64,000 nt of DNA from Staphylococcus intermedius NCTC 11048 (lineage in GTDB: Bacteria; Bacillota; Bacilli; Staphylococcales; Staphylococcaceae), in the NCBI RefSeq assembly GCF_002902385.1, contig NZ_PPQH01000009.1, positions 62,001 through 126,000 on the forward strand, in the 5' to 3' direction. The position numbers were made by a program, and so were the translations under genes. The notes under the pieces were generated by a model. The model did not search any database, was not told the origin of the DNA, and worked only from the letters and a program-made list of their open reading frames with translations. Position 1 is the stretch's first letter, and each line of letters opens with the position of its first letter. Below, piece after piece: positions 46,785 through 56,150 of the stretch.

Positions 46785-47240
46785 ATGATTTTACTTACAC
46801 CTGAAGATAGAGACTACATTCATCTGGTAGCAGTCCAGCATGTTCAACTGTTACAATCAGATACTTTAATGCGAAGTCAAGGCACGCAAATGGAAATTGC
46901 ACTTTATGAAGAAATGATTGCTTATCGATTACGTTATGCAGGCGATTGGATTGGTGTTTTGACTGATGCGCATCAACATATGAAAGCCTATGCATGGGCA
47001 CACTATGAACCGACAAATGCGCAAGTGACCATTGAATCTTTATATGTTGATCCTGAATTTCGACAACAAGGATATGCGACTGAACTTAAGCGACAGATTG
47101 AAAAGTGGGCTCAATCGAAAGGCGCACGCCAAATTATCGGTACAGTACAACAATCCAATCAAGCGATGCTGCAACTAAATAAAGCACTAGGATATCGCGT
47201 GGAAAAATATATTATGTCAAAATCATTAGAAGAGTCATAA
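46785..47240 (+). CDS. GNAT family acetyltransferase
   Basis: The 151-residue protein has the GNAT fold. SLYVDPEFRQQGYATELKRQIEKWA (abridged) near residue 95 carries the RxxGxA acetyl-CoA motif as RQQGYA, followed by TVQQSNQAMLQLNKALGYRVEK. The substrate is unknown. A GTG lies directly before the ATG at 46785; AAGGAG six bases before supports the ATG. It is alone, divergent from the DUF1129 gene. Confidence 0.88.
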   Translation: MILLTPEDRDYIHLVAVQHVQLLQSDTLMRSQGTQMEIALYEEMIAYRLRYAGDWIGVLTDAHQHMKAYAWAHYEPTNAQVTIESLYVDPEFRQQGYATELKRQIEKWAQSKGARQIIGTVQQSNQAMLQLNKALGYRVEKYIMSKSLEES

Positions 47241-47309
47241 GCATTATGCGAATCTGTTTAAACCATGATAAAATAAAGTGTAAGTCATTCTAAATGGAGA
47301 GAAATAACT

Positions 47310-47636
47310 ATGAAGAAACAACTTATCGCACTTATGGGGACAGTCCTATTGTTATCAGGGTGTGGCAATAGTGAAAAGGAAAAACTACAAAATGAAATTA
47401 AATCGTTAGAAGACGAACAAAAAGAATTAAAACAAGAAAATAAAAAGTTAAAAGAACAAAGTGAAAAATTAGATCATCAAATTAAAGATCTTGAACATTC
47501 TATTGATAACGCGAAAACTTCGGATGATAAGAAGAAAAAAAGCAACAAAGACAGCAAGAAATCAACAAAAACTAAAAAAGACGCAAAATCTACAGAACAA
47601 TCAAAAGATACGTCTGATGCTCAAGAAAAAAATTAA
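47310..47636 (+). CDS. Small coiled-coil lipoprotein
   Basis: The 108-residue protein has a lipoprotein signal (MKKQLIALMGTVLLLSGC, lipobox LSGC, Cys at 18), then a coiled coil of heptads rich in Glu, Lys, Leu and Gln (about residues 22-66), and a Lys/Ser/Asp-rich tail (about 67-108). It should be anchored to the outer face of the membrane with the tail reaching into the wall. I know no function. TGGAGAG precedes the ATG. Confidence 0.85.
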   Translation: MKKQLIALMGTVLLLSGCGNSEKEKLQNEIKSLEDEQKELKQENKKLKEQSEKLDHQIKDLEHSIDNAKTSDDKKKKSNKDSKKSTKTKKDAKSTEQSKDTSDAQEKN

Positions 47637-47767
47637 TTTAGATGATGAGTTTAATGTCATTTTGATATCTTAAGCTATTGACATGACCCGCAGTGAATCG
47701 CGTTTGATGTTGAGAAGGATAGGGTATTAAAAACACATATATTACGGAGAGAAAAGAGGGCTATCGT

Positions 47768-48067
47768 ATGTACGAAAAAGAATTTAGATTATTAGAAGGT
47801 CGTGACATGTCACTGATTGAACTTGGACGTGAACTTGAAAATATTACAGGGTATTCAATTATTGATTCTACAGGCGAGTTGCAACGTTCCATCGCTTTGA
47901 AACCTAATTTTAATCACGACTGGGAAACGTATACGGCGACATATCGTTTGAATCATAAAAATGATTTTGTTGATGCCGTATTTACAACACAGAAAGGTCA
48001 AAACCCAGAACGATTAAAAGAGGTCCCTGTGACGATTCAATTGATGAGCTATATTTCAAGAGCGTAA
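47768..48067 (+). CDS. Conserved staphylococcal protein of unknown function
   Basis: The 99-residue soluble protein shows a mixed alpha/beta pattern (SLIELGRELENITGYSIIDS, then TYTATYRLNHKNDFVDAVFT). It has no signal or membrane segment. I recognise no named family. GGAGAG and GAGGG lie upstream of the ATG. A terminator follows about 110 bases later. Confidence 0.7.
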   Translation: MYEKEFRLLEGRDMSLIELGRELENITGYSIIDSTGELQRSIALKPNFNHDWETYTATYRLNHKNDFVDAVFTTQKGQNPERLKEVPVTIQLMSYISRA

Positions 48068-48181
48068 TGAAGTGGATAGCCCATCAACAATGGGAAACGC
48101 AGGATACGTCTGATTGATAAAGGTATAGGATGTTGACTGAAAATGCGCCCAGTGAAACTTTTAGAAATCAAATACATCACT

Positions 48182-48239
48182 GAGGCGGGGAGCTGAAATC
48201 ACACGCAATATGAGTGGTTTCTGACCCGCTTCTTTTTTT
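48182..48239 (+). terminator. Terminator before the RimJ-like gene
   Basis: GAGGCGGG (48182-48189) pairs with CCCGCTTC (48225-48232), with an inner GAAATCAC/GTGGTTTC stem, followed by a T run. Confidence 0.85.
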
Positions 48240-48267
48240 GGATATACGGTTAAATGGGGGATGCACA

Positions 48268-48816
48268 ATGACAGTTTATATAGAGACAAATCGATTGAAA
48301 TTGAGAGACTGGCAAGATGAGGATTTGCTACCATTTCAGCAATTGAACGCAAACCGCCAAGTCCGCCAGTATTTTCCAAGCTTATTAAGTTACCAAAAAA
48401 CAGCACTGGATTTTGAAGCGATGAAATCCTATTTAAAGCAACATCAGATAGGATTGTTTGCAGTGGAGTTAAAAGCAACGAAAGAATGGATTGGTTTTAT
48501 AGGGGTAAATTATATTCCACAAACAGTTGATTATCCTTTTGAAGAGCTTCCGTTTTATGAAATTGGTTGGCGGTTATCACCTGAAGTTTGGGACAATGGG
48601 ATTGCAACAGAAGGGGCAGCAGCAGTGCTCGATTACGTAGCTGAACGTGGTGTGAGTGAAGTATACGCGATGGCAGCGAAAGTGAATCATGCTTCGATAC
48701 GTGTGATGGAAAAAATTGGCATGACACATTATGATGATTTCGAGAAACCTGGATTGAGTGAACATCATGTACTAAAGTCACAAGTCCGCTATAGAAAACA
48801 GTTAAAAGAAGCTTAA
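48268..48816 (+). CDS. RimJ/RimL-type GNAT acetyltransferase
   Basis: The 182-residue protein is of the ribosomal-protein-acetylating RimJ/RimL subfamily. TNRLKLRDWQDEDLLPFQQL begins the fold, EIGWRLSPEVWDNGIATEGAAAVLDY (abridged) near residue 95 binds acetyl-CoA, and VNHASIRVMEKIGMTHYDDF closes it. The substrate cannot be read. The frame opens at 48214, but the ATG at 48268 with GGGGG at seven bases is preferred. Confidence 0.88.
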   Translation: MTVYIETNRLKLRDWQDEDLLPFQQLNANRQVRQYFPSLLSYQKTALDFEAMKSYLKQHQIGLFAVELKATKEWIGFIGVNYIPQTVDYPFEELPFYEIGWRLSPEVWDNGIATEGAAAVLDYVAERGVSEVYAMAAKVNHASIRVMEKIGMTHYDDFEKPGLSEHHVLKSQVRYRKQLKEA

Positions 48817-48868
48817 GGTTTTTGATCAAGGGGACATCAAAATCTATAGTTTGTGATGATGTTTTGTT

Positions 48869-48893
48869 TGAGGCTAAATTGGCCTCTTTTTTG
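48869..48893 (+). terminator. Terminator after the RimJ-like gene
   Basis: GAGGC with GCCTC and a short AT loop, followed by TTTTTTG. Confidence 0.72.
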
Positions 48894-48996
48894 TTTGCTC
48901 ATATTTCAAAAAATAGAAGTAAAAGTTTGATGGGACACGTGTATAGAGATAACAAATAAAATAGAGAGGCAAATCGAAAGCAGCCATTTACAAAAT

Positions 48997-49057
48997 AGCG
49001 TAGTTGAAATAGACACATATGATGGGTGTTGCATACGACATCTATTCCAACAACGCT
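48997..49057. repeat. Inverted repeat downstream of the LOG gene
   Basis: AGCGTAGTTGAAATAGA (48997-49013) pairs with TCTATTCCAACAACGCT (49041-49057) at 15 of 17 positions. It lies 15 bases past the LOG stop. No T run follows on the minus strand, so a terminator role is uncertain. Confidence 0.55.
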
Positions 49058-49071
49058 AGAAACGACGGAAT

Positions 49072-49641
49072 TTAATCATATGTACGTGTTGAAATCGGTT
49101 TGGCGTTTTGAAGTCCTTCTAATAATGCTTGAGGCGTTTCATATACACCGGCAAGTTTTTCGTACTTTTGATCAATAAACCCTTCGCGAATCATATGCGC
49201 GATTAATGCTTCTAAAGGTTTGTAAAATTGTTTGATATTAAAAATACCAATCGGCTTATGATGCAATCCAATTTGGGCCCAACTATAAACTTCAAAAAAC
49301 TCTTCAAGAGAACCCGCGCCACCTGGAGCAATGACAAATGCATCAGCAAGGTCTGCCATTTTTTGCTTACGTTCATGCATGGAATCCACTAAAATCAGTT
49401 CAGACACTTTTTGACTCGTAATTTCGCGTTCGTCTAACAAGCGCGGCATCACACCTATTGCATGTCCACCATGATCTAATACGCCGTCCTGTATCGCACC
49501 CATAATGCCCACAGAACCCGCACCGAATACAAGTTCAATACCTTGTTCAGCAAAGTATTGACCTAAAGCATACGCTTCTTTGACATATGTCTCATCCAAT
49601 CCTTTACTTGCACCACAATAAACTGCTATACGTTGAATCAT
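49072..49641 (-). CDS. LOG family protein (nucleoside 5'-monophosphate phosphoribohydrolase)
   Basis: The 189-residue protein is of the LOG (Lonely Guy) family, which splits nucleoside monophosphates to base and ribose phosphate. GAGSVGIMGAIQDGVLDHGG (near residue 42) and the signature PGGAGSLEEFFEVYSWAQIG (near residue 108) are visible; the second shows Ser where many members have Thr. The bacterial role is unclear. AAGGAGCGATG precedes the ATG. It stands apart from the next minus-strand gene by 98 bases. Confidence 0.92.
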   Translation of the reverse strand: MIQRIAVYCGASKGLDETYVKEAYALGQYFAEQGIELVFGAGSVGIMGAIQDGVLDHGGHAIGVMPRLLDEREITSQKVSELILVDSMHERKQKMADLADAFVIAPGGAGSLEEFFEVYSWAQIGLHHKPIGIFNIKQFYKPLEALIAHMIREGFIDQKYEKLAGVYETPQALLEGLQNAKPISTRTYD

Positions 49642-49739
49642 TTTTCATCGCTCCTTGTTTAAAATAGTCTTTATTCATATTCTAAAACAAAAAGAAGTGC
49701 ATGTGTAACAAAATAAGAAATGTTGAAACACATACACAG

Positions 49740-50186
49740 CTATGGGGTTTGAATGCAATGGCGAAATGAAGTTTCAAAGTTAAGTCGTTGTTTTTGATCG
49801 AATGCAGGTGGCCCTTTATGATGACGTTTTGTTTTTCGACGTGCTTGCTGATGAAAGTACCGTTGTGCAAGTAAGCGGTCAATGTTTTCAGGCGTATAAA
49901 TGTGGCCGTTATGATGCAAAACGTGTTTGACTTTTTCTAAGACGAGGCTGGCCAACCCATAGTCTTGTGTGACAACAATATCATTGGGTTTGGCATGTTG
50001 GAGCAACATAAAATCAACAGCATCACGCCCGCCATCGATATATTTAACTTCAACATGCGAAGGAAAATCCTGAACAGTAAAATGACTATAGCTACGAAAT
50101 AAGTATACAAAAATGCCTGTCTCAGCCGTGATTCGAACGATGGAATCGACGACTGGACAAGCATCGCCATCTATTAATACGCGCAT
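49740..50186 (-). CDS. UPF0178 (YaiI/YqxD, DUF188) family protein
   Basis: The 148-residue protein has the family start MRVLIDGDACPVVDSIV with a PIN-like Asp-rich first strand, and QDYGLASLVLEKVKHVLHHNG near residue 85. A PIN-like nuclease fold has been predicted; no function is proven. The ATG lies directly after the stop of the coiled-coil gene (TAA ATG), with AAGGACG before, so the two are one operon. Confidence 0.9.
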   Translation of the reverse strand: MRVLIDGDACPVVDSIVRITAETGIFVYLFRSYSHFTVQDFPSHVEVKYIDGGRDAVDFMLLQHAKPNDIVVTQDYGLASLVLEKVKHVLHHNGHIYTPENIDRLLAQRYFHQQARRKTKRHHKGPPAFDQKQRLNFETSFRHCIQTP

Positions 50187-51176
50187 TTATCGTCCTTGCT
50201 TCTTCATTGATTTTTGAGATGTGTCATTTAACTGTTGATTTTGTCTTAATGTGTCACTGTCTTGCACTTGGCGCTCCATATTTTGATAATGTTGTTCATA
50301 TAAAGGTGCATTGTCTGAAGTAGTTTCGACTTGACCTGGTTTACGCGTTGTAGGTTGATTTTCGCCAGTGGAACTTTGTGTTGTTTGGAGTTCAGATAGC
50401 GTCGTAATGCGCTGCTTTTCTTGTTGATATTGTGACTGAACTGTCTTGTCTGACGTTACTGAACTATTTGTAAGTGTTGCATCTGGCGTATGCCCAGCCT
50501 GTTCTTCATACTTCTTCATATCTTTCATATTTTTCTTTAGCGCTTTTTCACGTGCTTTGGCAGCTTTTTCTTCTTTTTTATGACGTTGTTCGAGATGCTT
50601 TTTTAAGTTTTTATTCATTTTGTCGACTTCTTTTTTGTTGCGTTTTTCAATTTTTTCAGCACGCTTCTCAGTTTTAGCATCGAGTTGTCCTGGTGTATGG
50701 CCGACTTTTTCTTCATATTTTTGCATTTTTTTCATTGTTTTAATCATTTGTTTTTGACGTTGATCCAATGCTTTATCTTCTTCTTTATGACGTTCGGCAA
50801 CGTGTTTTTCTAGGTTTTTCGCTAATTTATCAATTTCTTTACGATTTTCTTTAGCGATTGCTTTGCCACGCGCACGTACATTCTCAGGACGATGGTAACG
50901 TTGGATTTCTGCTTCTTTTTTCATTACTTTATTGTAATCATGACGACGTTTTTTCGTTTGAATCGTACTTTTTAAATGGCTTGACCCTGAAACGACAGTG
51001 TCTTTCACAGAATTCGCTACACGGCCTGTTTGATGTGCCACAGTTTTAGAAGTATTCACGGTTGTTTGTGTCACTTTTTGGACATCGGGATGTTCTTTAA
51101 ATTTTTTACGCTCTAAGATGAGTGGGACTAGAAATACAGGTAAAACATTGATCATCATTTTAATGGTTTTATTCAT
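50187..51176 (-). CDS. Membrane-anchored coiled-coil repeat protein
   Basis: The 329-residue protein has a short hydrophobic N-terminus (residues 3-21, KTIKMMINVLPVFLVPLIL) that could anchor it, then a very charged coiled-coil region with two tandem repeats of about 60 residues (near 90-155 and 157-220). Each runs from an N-K-K-E-(I/V)-D-K motif through H-x-E-x-R-H-K to KYEE.(V/A)GHTP. A Gln/Thr/Ser-rich tail follows. The frame opens at 51191, but the ATG at 51176 with GGAGG is preferred. I do not know the function. It is followed directly by the UPF0178 gene. Confidence 0.8.
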   Translation of the reverse strand: MNKTIKMMINVLPVFLVPLILERKKFKEHPDVQKVTQTTVNTSKTVAHQTGRVANSVKDTVVSGSSHLKSTIQTKKRRHDYNKVMKKEAEIQRYHRPENVRARGKAIAKENRKEIDKLAKNLEKHVAERHKEEDKALDQRQKQMIKTMKKMQKYEEKVGHTPGQLDAKTEKRAEKIEKRNKKEVDKMNKNLKKHLEQRHKKEEKAAKAREKALKKNMKDMKKYEEQAGHTPDATLTNSSVTSDKTVQSQYQQEKQRITTLSELQTTQSSTGENQPTTRKPGQVETTSDNAPLYEQHYQNMERQVQDSDTLRQNQQLNDTSQKSMKKQGR

Positions 51177-51561
51177 GAACGTTGCCTCCAATTATGAGTA
51201 TACTTATGATTTTTTACCCTTTTCGTTGCATCGATAAACGCTAAAGGGTGAACGTCGCACTTTGTTGGACGCTAAAATTCGATAAGTTAAGCTCAATTCG
51301 TATTGTAATATTATTGTACATTTTTTTTGATGAAAATTTAAAAAGTCAACTCGGTTATTCGGCATTTTAAAACTATGGGTGATAGGTTCACTTAACTGCA
51401 GTGACGATAACGACATCTTTTTTCAGCTATATGGCCTCATGCAAATGACTCAAAATATGCGATGTACACAGTGTTAAAACACTATCAGTATTGCAAAATA
51501 AAAAAGTGGGGCTAGACACTCGTGGTCTCAACCCCTTTCTTATACTTTAATGCATATTCGA
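51177..51561. other. Intergenic region between the coiled-coil gene and uppP
   Basis: The region holds upstream DNA of the coiled-coil gene and, at its far end, the uppP terminator. A 70-codon minus-strand frame at 51204-51416 lacks a ribosome site and is not supported. Confidence 0.5.
51500..51540 (-). terminator. Terminator of uppP
   Basis: On the minus strand GGGGTTGAGACCAC pairs with GTGTCTAGCCCC with small gaps, followed by ACTTTTTT. Confidence 0.75.
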
Positions 51562-52416
51562 TTATTTAATGATGCCGAAATACACGACAGCAATGACGAC
51601 AACAAGTACAATACGGTAAATCGCAAATGGTAATAATTTAACATTTTGAATCAATTTCAAGAACAGTTTGATTGAGATAAAACCGAAAGTAAAGGCAGCT
51701 AAGAATCCTAAAATATAGAATGGGATATGTGCCAATTCGATATAATCTAAATGTTTAATAATAGATAAGCCACTTGCTGCTAACATGACAGGGACTGCCA
51801 TAATGAACGTGAAGTCAGAAGCAGATTTGTGGTCTAATTTCATTAATACCCCAGTTGAAATTGTCGAACCAGAACGCGAAAACCCTGGCCACATGGCAAC
51901 GGCTTGAGAAAGTCCGATGACAAATGCTTGAAAATAAGTGATTTCATTCAAGGTTTTTGGATTTTTAACATTAAGACTAAATTTATCAGCAATAATCATG
52001 TAAATCGCACCGAGGAATAAACCGATCAGTACAGTTGGCACGCTAAATAAATATTTTTCAATCAAATCATCAAATAATAGACCTAGTACACCTGCTGGAA
52101 TCATTCCTATAAAAATGTGTAAGAGATTTAAACGACGTGGTTTCGAACGACGACCAGGCTGTTGTTCTGGTGCGTATTTACCGATATGTAACATTTCGAA
52201 ATACTTGTGACGAAAAATCCATGCTGCAGCAAAAATTGAACCGAGTTGTATGACGATTTTAAAGGTAAAAGCAGATTGTGATCCTAAAAACTCTGTCGAT
52301 TTCAACCACATATCATCGACTAAAATCATATGTCCTGTTGAAGAGACGGGAGCGAACTCAGTCAATCCTTCAACGATACCAAGAATAATGGCTTTAATTA
52401 ATTCGAAAAATAACAT
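51562..52416 (-). CDS. uppP: Undecaprenyl-diphosphatase UppP (BacA)
   Basis: The 284-residue membrane enzyme removes a phosphate from undecaprenyl-PP, recycling the lipid carrier for peptidoglycan and teichoic acid, and gives bacitracin tolerance. The two conserved motifs are EGLTEFAPVSSTGHM near residue 17 and PGFSRSGST near residue 165, with about eight hydrophobic segments. The frame opens at 52485, but the ATG at 52416 with AAAGAGGG upstream fits the family start MLFFELIKAI. It acts on the same lipid as the teichoic acid genes at the left. Confidence 0.95.
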   Translation of the reverse strand: MLFFELIKAIILGIVEGLTEFAPVSSTGHMILVDDMWLKSTEFLGSQSAFTFKIVIQLGSIFAAAWIFRHKYFEMLHIGKYAPEQQPGRRSKPRRLNLLHIFIGMIPAGVLGLLFDDLIEKYLFSVPTVLIGLFLGAIYMIIADKFSLNVKNPKTLNEITYFQAFVIGLSQAVAMWPGFSRSGSTISTGVLMKLDHKSASDFTFIMAVPVMLAASGLSIIKHLDYIELAHIPFYILGFLAAFTFGFISIKLFLKLIQNVKLLPFAIYRIVLVVVIAVVYFGIIK

Positions 52417-52693
52417 ACAGGAACCCTCTTTAATCATTTTTGTGTAAATTTTTATATAACATAGCATATGATAGCATATTCGCAATTAAGATGTCTTATC
52501 ATAACTAAAATTTTTTGAAAGATACATCTTGAGCAGTAGAGAAGGCATTGGGGGTATTGTTGTGGATATAGTACAGTGTCATTTCAAGTGAAGCATCTCA
52601 GACAAAAAATAGTCGAATTTTTTCACGTGAAAGGGATACTTTAAGCATGTAAAATGGAGAAATGACACATACAAATGGAGGCGGAAATTAGAG

Positions 52694-54331
52694 ATGAAAC
52701 AACTACATCAGTGGGCTAAGCAATTTTATATCTTGCCTGTATTCATGGCTATCGTTTGTATTGGTCTTGCACTTTCAGTCGTTGCGCAAAATGTGACGAT
52801 TGGTATCATTTTAGAACGCATACTCACGCAACAATCTACAACATGGTCGGTCATGATTGGATTTCTAGCGTTCGTATTGATATTACGCGCAACTTTAGAT
52901 TTTGTGAATGGATGGTTAGGGGAACGGCTGGCACATCGCGTTCGACAGACGATTCGGCACCGCTTATTACATCAAGTGTCTCGACAAGCAGTTGGTGAAA
53001 GATTGACGATGGCGACGGAGACCTTGTCTGAAATGTTGCCGTTTTATCGCAACTATTTACCTCAAGTATTTAAATCGACATTTATCCCACTTGCTATCAT
53101 TGTAACGATGCTTTTTGTGCATATACCCACAGCTATAATTATGCTCGTTACGGCGCCATTTATTCCTGTTTTTTATATTGTTTTTGGTTTGAAAACACGT
53201 GATGATGCGAAAGATCAAATGACATTTTTAAATCAATTTGGTCAACGGTTCTTAAGTTTGACGAAAGGTTTAGTCACTTTAAAACTGTTTAACCGTTCTG
53301 AACAAGCAGTAGCAACGATTAATGATGAGAGCACACAATTTCGTGATAAGACGATGACGATATTAAGAAGTGCATTTTTATCTGGTTTAATGTTGGAATT
53401 TATTAGTATGTTAGGCATTGGTTTAGTTGCCTTAGAGGTTGGTTTAAGCTTGATTGTATTCCAATCGATACATTTCGGTACCGCTGCCATTGCGATGATT
53501 ATGGCGCCAGAATTTTATAACGCCATTAAAGATTTAGGTCTCGCCTTTCATACAGGAAAAGAAAGTGAAGGCGCTAGTGACGTCATTCATGCAGCTCTTG
53601 ATGAACGCGAAGATAAGTCGGGACATGAAATCGGTGTTGATGAAGAGCAAATGCCACTCATTCAAGTCCGAAATCTTCAATATCACTATCCGAATACGAC
53701 GTCTCAGGTATTAACAGAGATGCATCTTGATATTTTTGAAGGTGACCGTATTGCATTAGTGGGTCCAAGTGGTGCAGGTAAATCCACATTCGTACGCTTG
53801 TTGATTGGCGAACTATTGCCTCAAAAAGGGGATATCACCTATCAACGTCACGGGATGAAAATAGGTTATCTTTCTCAAAATCCGTATATTTTTAATGCAA
53901 CCATTGCAGAAAATGTCGCTGTATTTAACGATGTTCCTGCTGAAAAAATCATTGCAGCGTTGGAAGCGGTACAGCTCATGCCAATTGTCGAGAGGTTTCA
54001 GGATGGTATTGAAACGTTGATTGGTGAAGGTGGAGAAATGTTATCCGGTGGTGAAATGAGAAGAATAGAGTTAGCAAGATTGTTATTGATAGACCCTGAT
54101 TTTGTCGTTTTAGACGAACCTGTCGCAGGGTTGGATAATGAAACAGAACAAGTCATAGGACAAACATTAGACCGTCATTTTCAACAAACTACGCGTTTAA
54201 CCATTGCACACCGTCAGTCTACCATTCAACATGCGACACGACGTATTTATATTGCAGACGGTACGATTCAGTCGGATGATGATCAGATTCAACTTTCGTT
54301 AACCCGAACGCCAAATGGAGGTGGACAGTAA
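52694..54331 (+). CDS. cydD: CydD-like ABC transporter (thiol exporter subunit)
   Basis: The 545-residue half-transporter has six membrane segments (about residues 15-305) and an ATPase domain. Walker A GPSGAGKST is near residue 360, signature LSGGEMRR near residue 452, Walker B FVVLDEPVAGLD near residue 475. Sequence type and the paired second subunit fit CydD of the CydDC heterodimer, which exports thiols such as cysteine or glutathione in E. coli. In staphylococci the substrate is not certain. A GGAGGCGG site lies upstream. The next gene starts without any gap. Confidence 0.83.
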   Translation: MKQLHQWAKQFYILPVFMAIVCIGLALSVVAQNVTIGIILERILTQQSTTWSVMIGFLAFVLILRATLDFVNGWLGERLAHRVRQTIRHRLLHQVSRQAVGERLTMATETLSEMLPFYRNYLPQVFKSTFIPLAIIVTMLFVHIPTAIIMLVTAPFIPVFYIVFGLKTRDDAKDQMTFLNQFGQRFLSLTKGLVTLKLFNRSEQAVATINDESTQFRDKTMTILRSAFLSGLMLEFISMLGIGLVALEVGLSLIVFQSIHFGTAAIAMIMAPEFYNAIKDLGLAFHTGKESEGASDVIHAALDEREDKSGHEIGVDEEQMPLIQVRNLQYHYPNTTSQVLTEMHLDIFEGDRIALVGPSGAGKSTFVRLLIGELLPQKGDITYQRHGMKIGYLSQNPYIFNATIAENVAVFNDVPAEKIIAALEAVQLMPIVERFQDGIETLIGEGGEMLSGGEMRRIELARLLLIDPDFVVLDEPVAGLDNETEQVIGQTLDRHFQQTTRLTIAHRQSTIQHATRRIYIADGTIQSDDDQIQLSLTRTPNGGGQ

Positions 54332-55993
54332 ATGAAACTTCAACAAGTCATCAATATTAAGTGGGACAAAGATATTGTTATGGCCATTTGTATCGGTGTA
54401 TTAGGAAGTCTTGTTGCGCTCGGCATGTTCTTTTTAAGTGGCTATATGATTACTCAAAGTGCTTTAGGCGCACCATTATACGCATTAATGGGTTTGATTG
54501 TAACGGTAAAATTATTTGGATTTATACGTGCGATAGCCAAATATTATGAACGATTACGCTCTCACCGTGCAACTTTTACGATGTTAAGGGATGTACGTGT
54601 TCAGCTCTATCGTGCGCTTATCCCGATTGTCCCTGATGTCTTTCGTAAATTCCGATCAAGTGATTTACTTGGTAGAATGGTGACGCAAGTGGAAGCATTG
54701 CAGAATATCTATTTACGCGTCTATTATCCACCTATTGTCATTGGTATAACGACGCTCATTTCAGCAGTGACTTTAATTTATTTTTCATGGGTACATGCCA
54801 TCGTTTTAGTCGTTACAATCATCATTTCTTTATTCGTTTTGCCCGCATTACGGGTGAAAAAAGCGACACGTGTGCGACTACATGTTGATCAAACAGGACA
54901 ACGATGGATGCATACGTATTTTGACTATATATTAGGTTACGATGAGTTGAAACGTTTTAAGAGTGAACAAAAATATCATGCACAGGTAGTCGATCATGAA
55001 GTGGCATTTAGCCAAGCAGAGCATTTGTCACAACGAAGTCACCTCATTTACGACTATATCCGTCATTTGATAAGTATGGCAGCATTACTCAGCAGTATCG
55101 TGCTCGCTGTCGTAATGGTCGCACAACAACAAGTAGATATCATCTATATGACGAGCATTATTTTAATGATATTAACTTTATTAGAACAAGCTGTGCCAAT
55201 GAGTCAAGTCGCTGATTATAAAAGCGAGACGGATTTAGCACAACAAAGCTTATCAGAAGTGATGGGGCATCAAAAAGGAATGATTAGAAAAGAGAAGGTA
55301 GATGTCCAAGATATTTCTGCCGGTTCATCTCTGTTCACATTGAAAGATGTTACACTTTATTACGAACATCAACAACGACCTAGTGTACAACATTTAAACT
55401 TACGCATTCATAAAGGTGAACATGTCGCTATTGTTGGGGCATCTGGTTCAGGTAAATCAACGCTATTACAATTGTTAATGGGATTGTATACACCTAGTGA
55501 AGGTCAAGTTTTAGTCGGGGACCATGATCTGCATGAATTAGACATGCCACAGTATTATCATCAGCTCAATACATTGTTACAACAACCGCATTTTTATGAC
55601 GGTACAGTATATGAAAATTTATTGACTGATATTTCAACGCCTCAATGTCGGACAGTGCTTGATCAATTACATTTGCAACATATTGGGTTAGATCGAATGG
55701 TGACATTCAATCAAAATACATTGTCGGGCGGTGAATTTCAGAGACTAGCATTTGCGCGCCTGATGTTGCGAGATTGTCCGATTTGGCTACTTGATGAACC
55801 GACGACAGCATTAGATATTGAAAATACACAAGATATCATGAACCAAATGCATCAACAAGCGGAGACACTCATCGTTTCAACACATGATGTACACTATTTA
55901 ACTCAATTTGATAGAATCATACAAATGCAAGAAGGGAAAATTATAGGAGATATGACACCGGAAGAGTTTTTAGCTGAGAAAGTTCATAGATAG
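54332..55993 (+). CDS. cydC: CydC-like ABC transporter (thiol exporter subunit)
   Basis: The 553-residue half-transporter is the partner of the CydD-like protein. It has membrane segments over about residues 15-300, Walker A GASGSGKST near residue 370, signature LSGGEFQR near residue 465 and Walker B IWLLDEPTTALD near residue 485. ATG follows the previous stop directly (TAA ATG), with GGAGGTGG as ribosome site, so the two subunits are made together. The name rests on family resemblance and the pair arrangement, because no cydAB is in the window. Confidence 0.83.
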   Translation: MKLQQVINIKWDKDIVMAICIGVLGSLVALGMFFLSGYMITQSALGAPLYALMGLIVTVKLFGFIRAIAKYYERLRSHRATFTMLRDVRVQLYRALIPIVPDVFRKFRSSDLLGRMVTQVEALQNIYLRVYYPPIVIGITTLISAVTLIYFSWVHAIVLVVTIIISLFVLPALRVKKATRVRLHVDQTGQRWMHTYFDYILGYDELKRFKSEQKYHAQVVDHEVAFSQAEHLSQRSHLIYDYIRHLISMAALLSSIVLAVVMVAQQQVDIIYMTSIILMILTLLEQAVPMSQVADYKSETDLAQQSLSEVMGHQKGMIRKEKVDVQDISAGSSLFTLKDVTLYYEHQQRPSVQHLNLRIHKGEHVAIVGASGSGKSTLLQLLMGLYTPSEGQVLVGDHDLHELDMPQYYHQLNTLLQQPHFYDGTVYENLLTDISTPQCRTVLDQLHLQHIGLDRMVTFNQNTLSGGEFQRLAFARLMLRDCPIWLLDEPTTALDIENTQDIMNQMHQQAETLIVSTHDVHYLTQFDRIIQMQEGKIIGDMTPEEFLAEKVHR

Positions 55994-56024
55994 GTAGGTT
56001 ATATTCATTCAATGATATAAAAAT

Positions 56025-56059
56025 GAATACGCTGTTTTAAGCATGTCGAAAGCGTATTC
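56025..56059. repeat. Inverted repeat after cydC
   Basis: GAATACGCT (56025-56033) and AGCGTATTC (56051-56059) are perfect nine-base arms with a 17-base loop. It lies 32 bases past the cydC stop, and no T run follows. Confidence 0.6.
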
Positions 56060-56106
56060 GAGAAACGTAAGAAGAAATCATCGTTATGCCGGCAATGAGA
56101 TATGTA

Positions 56107-56150
56107 AAAAAGCGCTCAGAATGTCGATAGTGGGCATTCAAGCGCTTTTT
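56107..56150. terminator. Strong terminator between cydC and mgrA
   Basis: AAAAAGCGCT (56107-56116) pairs with AGCGCTTTTT (56141-56150), with an inner GAATGTC/GGCATTC pair. A and T runs on both sides make it usable from either direction. Confidence 0.88.

Noticed and set aside
51204-51416. 70-codon minus-strand frame upstream of the coiled-coil gene
   Set aside because: No ribosome site, and it occupies the likely promoter region of the gene at 51176.
52694-55993. The ABC pair as a new exporter system
   Set aside because: The two subunits fit the CydDC pattern, and the position next to uppP and mgrA is, as far as I recall, also found in S. aureus.
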